From IMG/VR virus record IMGVR_UViG_3300020198_001070, positions 1-56,193 of that record: 56,193 bases of DNA. One strand, given 5' to 3'. This stretch comes from a virus. The notes below the pieces were generated by a model. The model was not told where the DNA came from, made no database searches, and saw nothing but the letters and a program-made list of their open reading frames with translations. Of the stretch, positions 56,023 through 56,193 are shown piece by piece. Position 1 is the stretch's first letter, and each line of letters starts with the position of its first letter. The position numbers were made by a program, and so were the translations under genes.

Positions 56023-56193
56023 ATGAAACAATTAGTAATGTTAGTAATAGTAGCGATGCTTGCTACTGGCTGTGCAACCAATTCAGATATCGAAAATCTG
56101 CAAACCCAAATTGATGGCCTGAAAACTTCTGTAGCACAAGCTTCTTCTGATGCGGCAAGCGCTCAGTCTGCTGCTGCCGATGCGAAAGCAGCT
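56023..56193 (+). CDS. Lpp/OprI-like murein lipoprotein, partial
   Basis: Runs off the window after 57 codons. Signal MKQLVMLVIVAMLATGC with a clear lipobox, then an Ala/Gln/Asp heptad repeat (TQIDGLKTSVAQASSDAASA) like the Ala-zipper trimer of Braun lipoprotein. Good ribosome site (AAAGG). Base use is GC-richer than the surrounding region, hinting at recent transfer from a bacterium. Could reinforce or compete at the outer membrane-peptidoglycan link. Confidence 0.72.
   Translation, partial: MKQLVMLVIVAMLATGCATNSDIENLQTQIDGLKTSVAQASSDAASAQSAAADAKAA

Overview
The window reads as part of a large, AT-rich, T4-like (myovirus-type) phage genome, probably aquatic. Grounds: the gene set (class Ia ribonucleotide reductase nrdA/nrdB with a glutaredoxin, Sm-like protein, PAAR tip protein, MGME1-like exonuclease, YqgE/AlgH protein, bS21, DnaK/Hsp20/ClpS, Dam, many small structural genes starting MKI(R/Q)-), dense head-to-tail packing, and many TATAAATA-type T4 late promoters mixed with near-consensus sigma70 promoters. 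Host clues are mixed: the C4-pathway ALA synthase and a circularly permuted tmRNA point to Alphaproteobacteria (pelagiphage-like), while a PqqA-like peptide, a Braun-type lipoprotein and curli genes also fit other Proteobacteria.

Layout. 1-1340 (+): a Bfd-like [2Fe-2S] ferredoxin and small unknown genes. 1388-6487 (-): a tandem array of about 17 very small genes, several sharing a C-terminal FxLRW-like ending, plus a DUF3307 membrane protein and one frameshifted gene. 6564-20789 (mostly +): sugar epimerase, cell-wall lytic enzyme, YqgE, a decayed TnpB element, secreted nuclease, ALA synthase (- strand), virion and other T4-like genes, one candidate -1 frameshift site, MGME1-like exonuclease and a tail fibre/spike. 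20974-27386 (+): nucleotide-reduction block; NrdA carries a complete mini-intein and, further on, a split intein that divides the gene in two. 27682-30248: RlpA with a long structured leader, a membrane coiled-coil protein, bS21. 30279-34751: a 1190-aa helicase/N6-methyltransferase plus a second methyltransferase half. 34799-38794: DnaK, Hsp20, ClpS, heme oxygenase and a ferredoxin-dependent bilin reductase. 38847-46432: CsgF, CsgG, curlin-like, FecR-domain and second curlin-like proteins, then a 24-codon PqqA-like gene, a RimK-type ATP-grasp ligase and a CHASE2 adenylate cyclase. 46514-48994 (-): metalloprotease, lipase and three paralogous membrane peptides. 49149-50109: an Asp-rich repeat protein. 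50500-56193: an RNA-rich region with a permuted tmRNA, an amber (CTA) and an ochre (TTA) anticodon tRNA, tRNA-Met, Glu and Ile, tRNA fragments, and several promoter-driven or long-stem structured RNAs, interleaved with a kinase-like gene, dam, feoA and an Lpp-like lipoprotein gene cut by the window edge.

How it may fit together (inference): ALA synthase, heme oxygenase, bilin reductase, Bfd-like ferredoxin and FeoA form a heme/iron/bilin theme. CsgF/CsgG/curlins with a secreted nuclease, lipase, RlpA and Lpp-like lipoprotein form a cell-envelope theme. The tmRNA, suppressor tRNAs, bS21 and DnaK/Hsp20/ClpS form a translation and proteostasis theme. PqqA, the ATP-grasp ligase and the cyclase sit directly behind the curli genes and are the least expected cargo. 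All calls come from reading the sequence; no database search was run.
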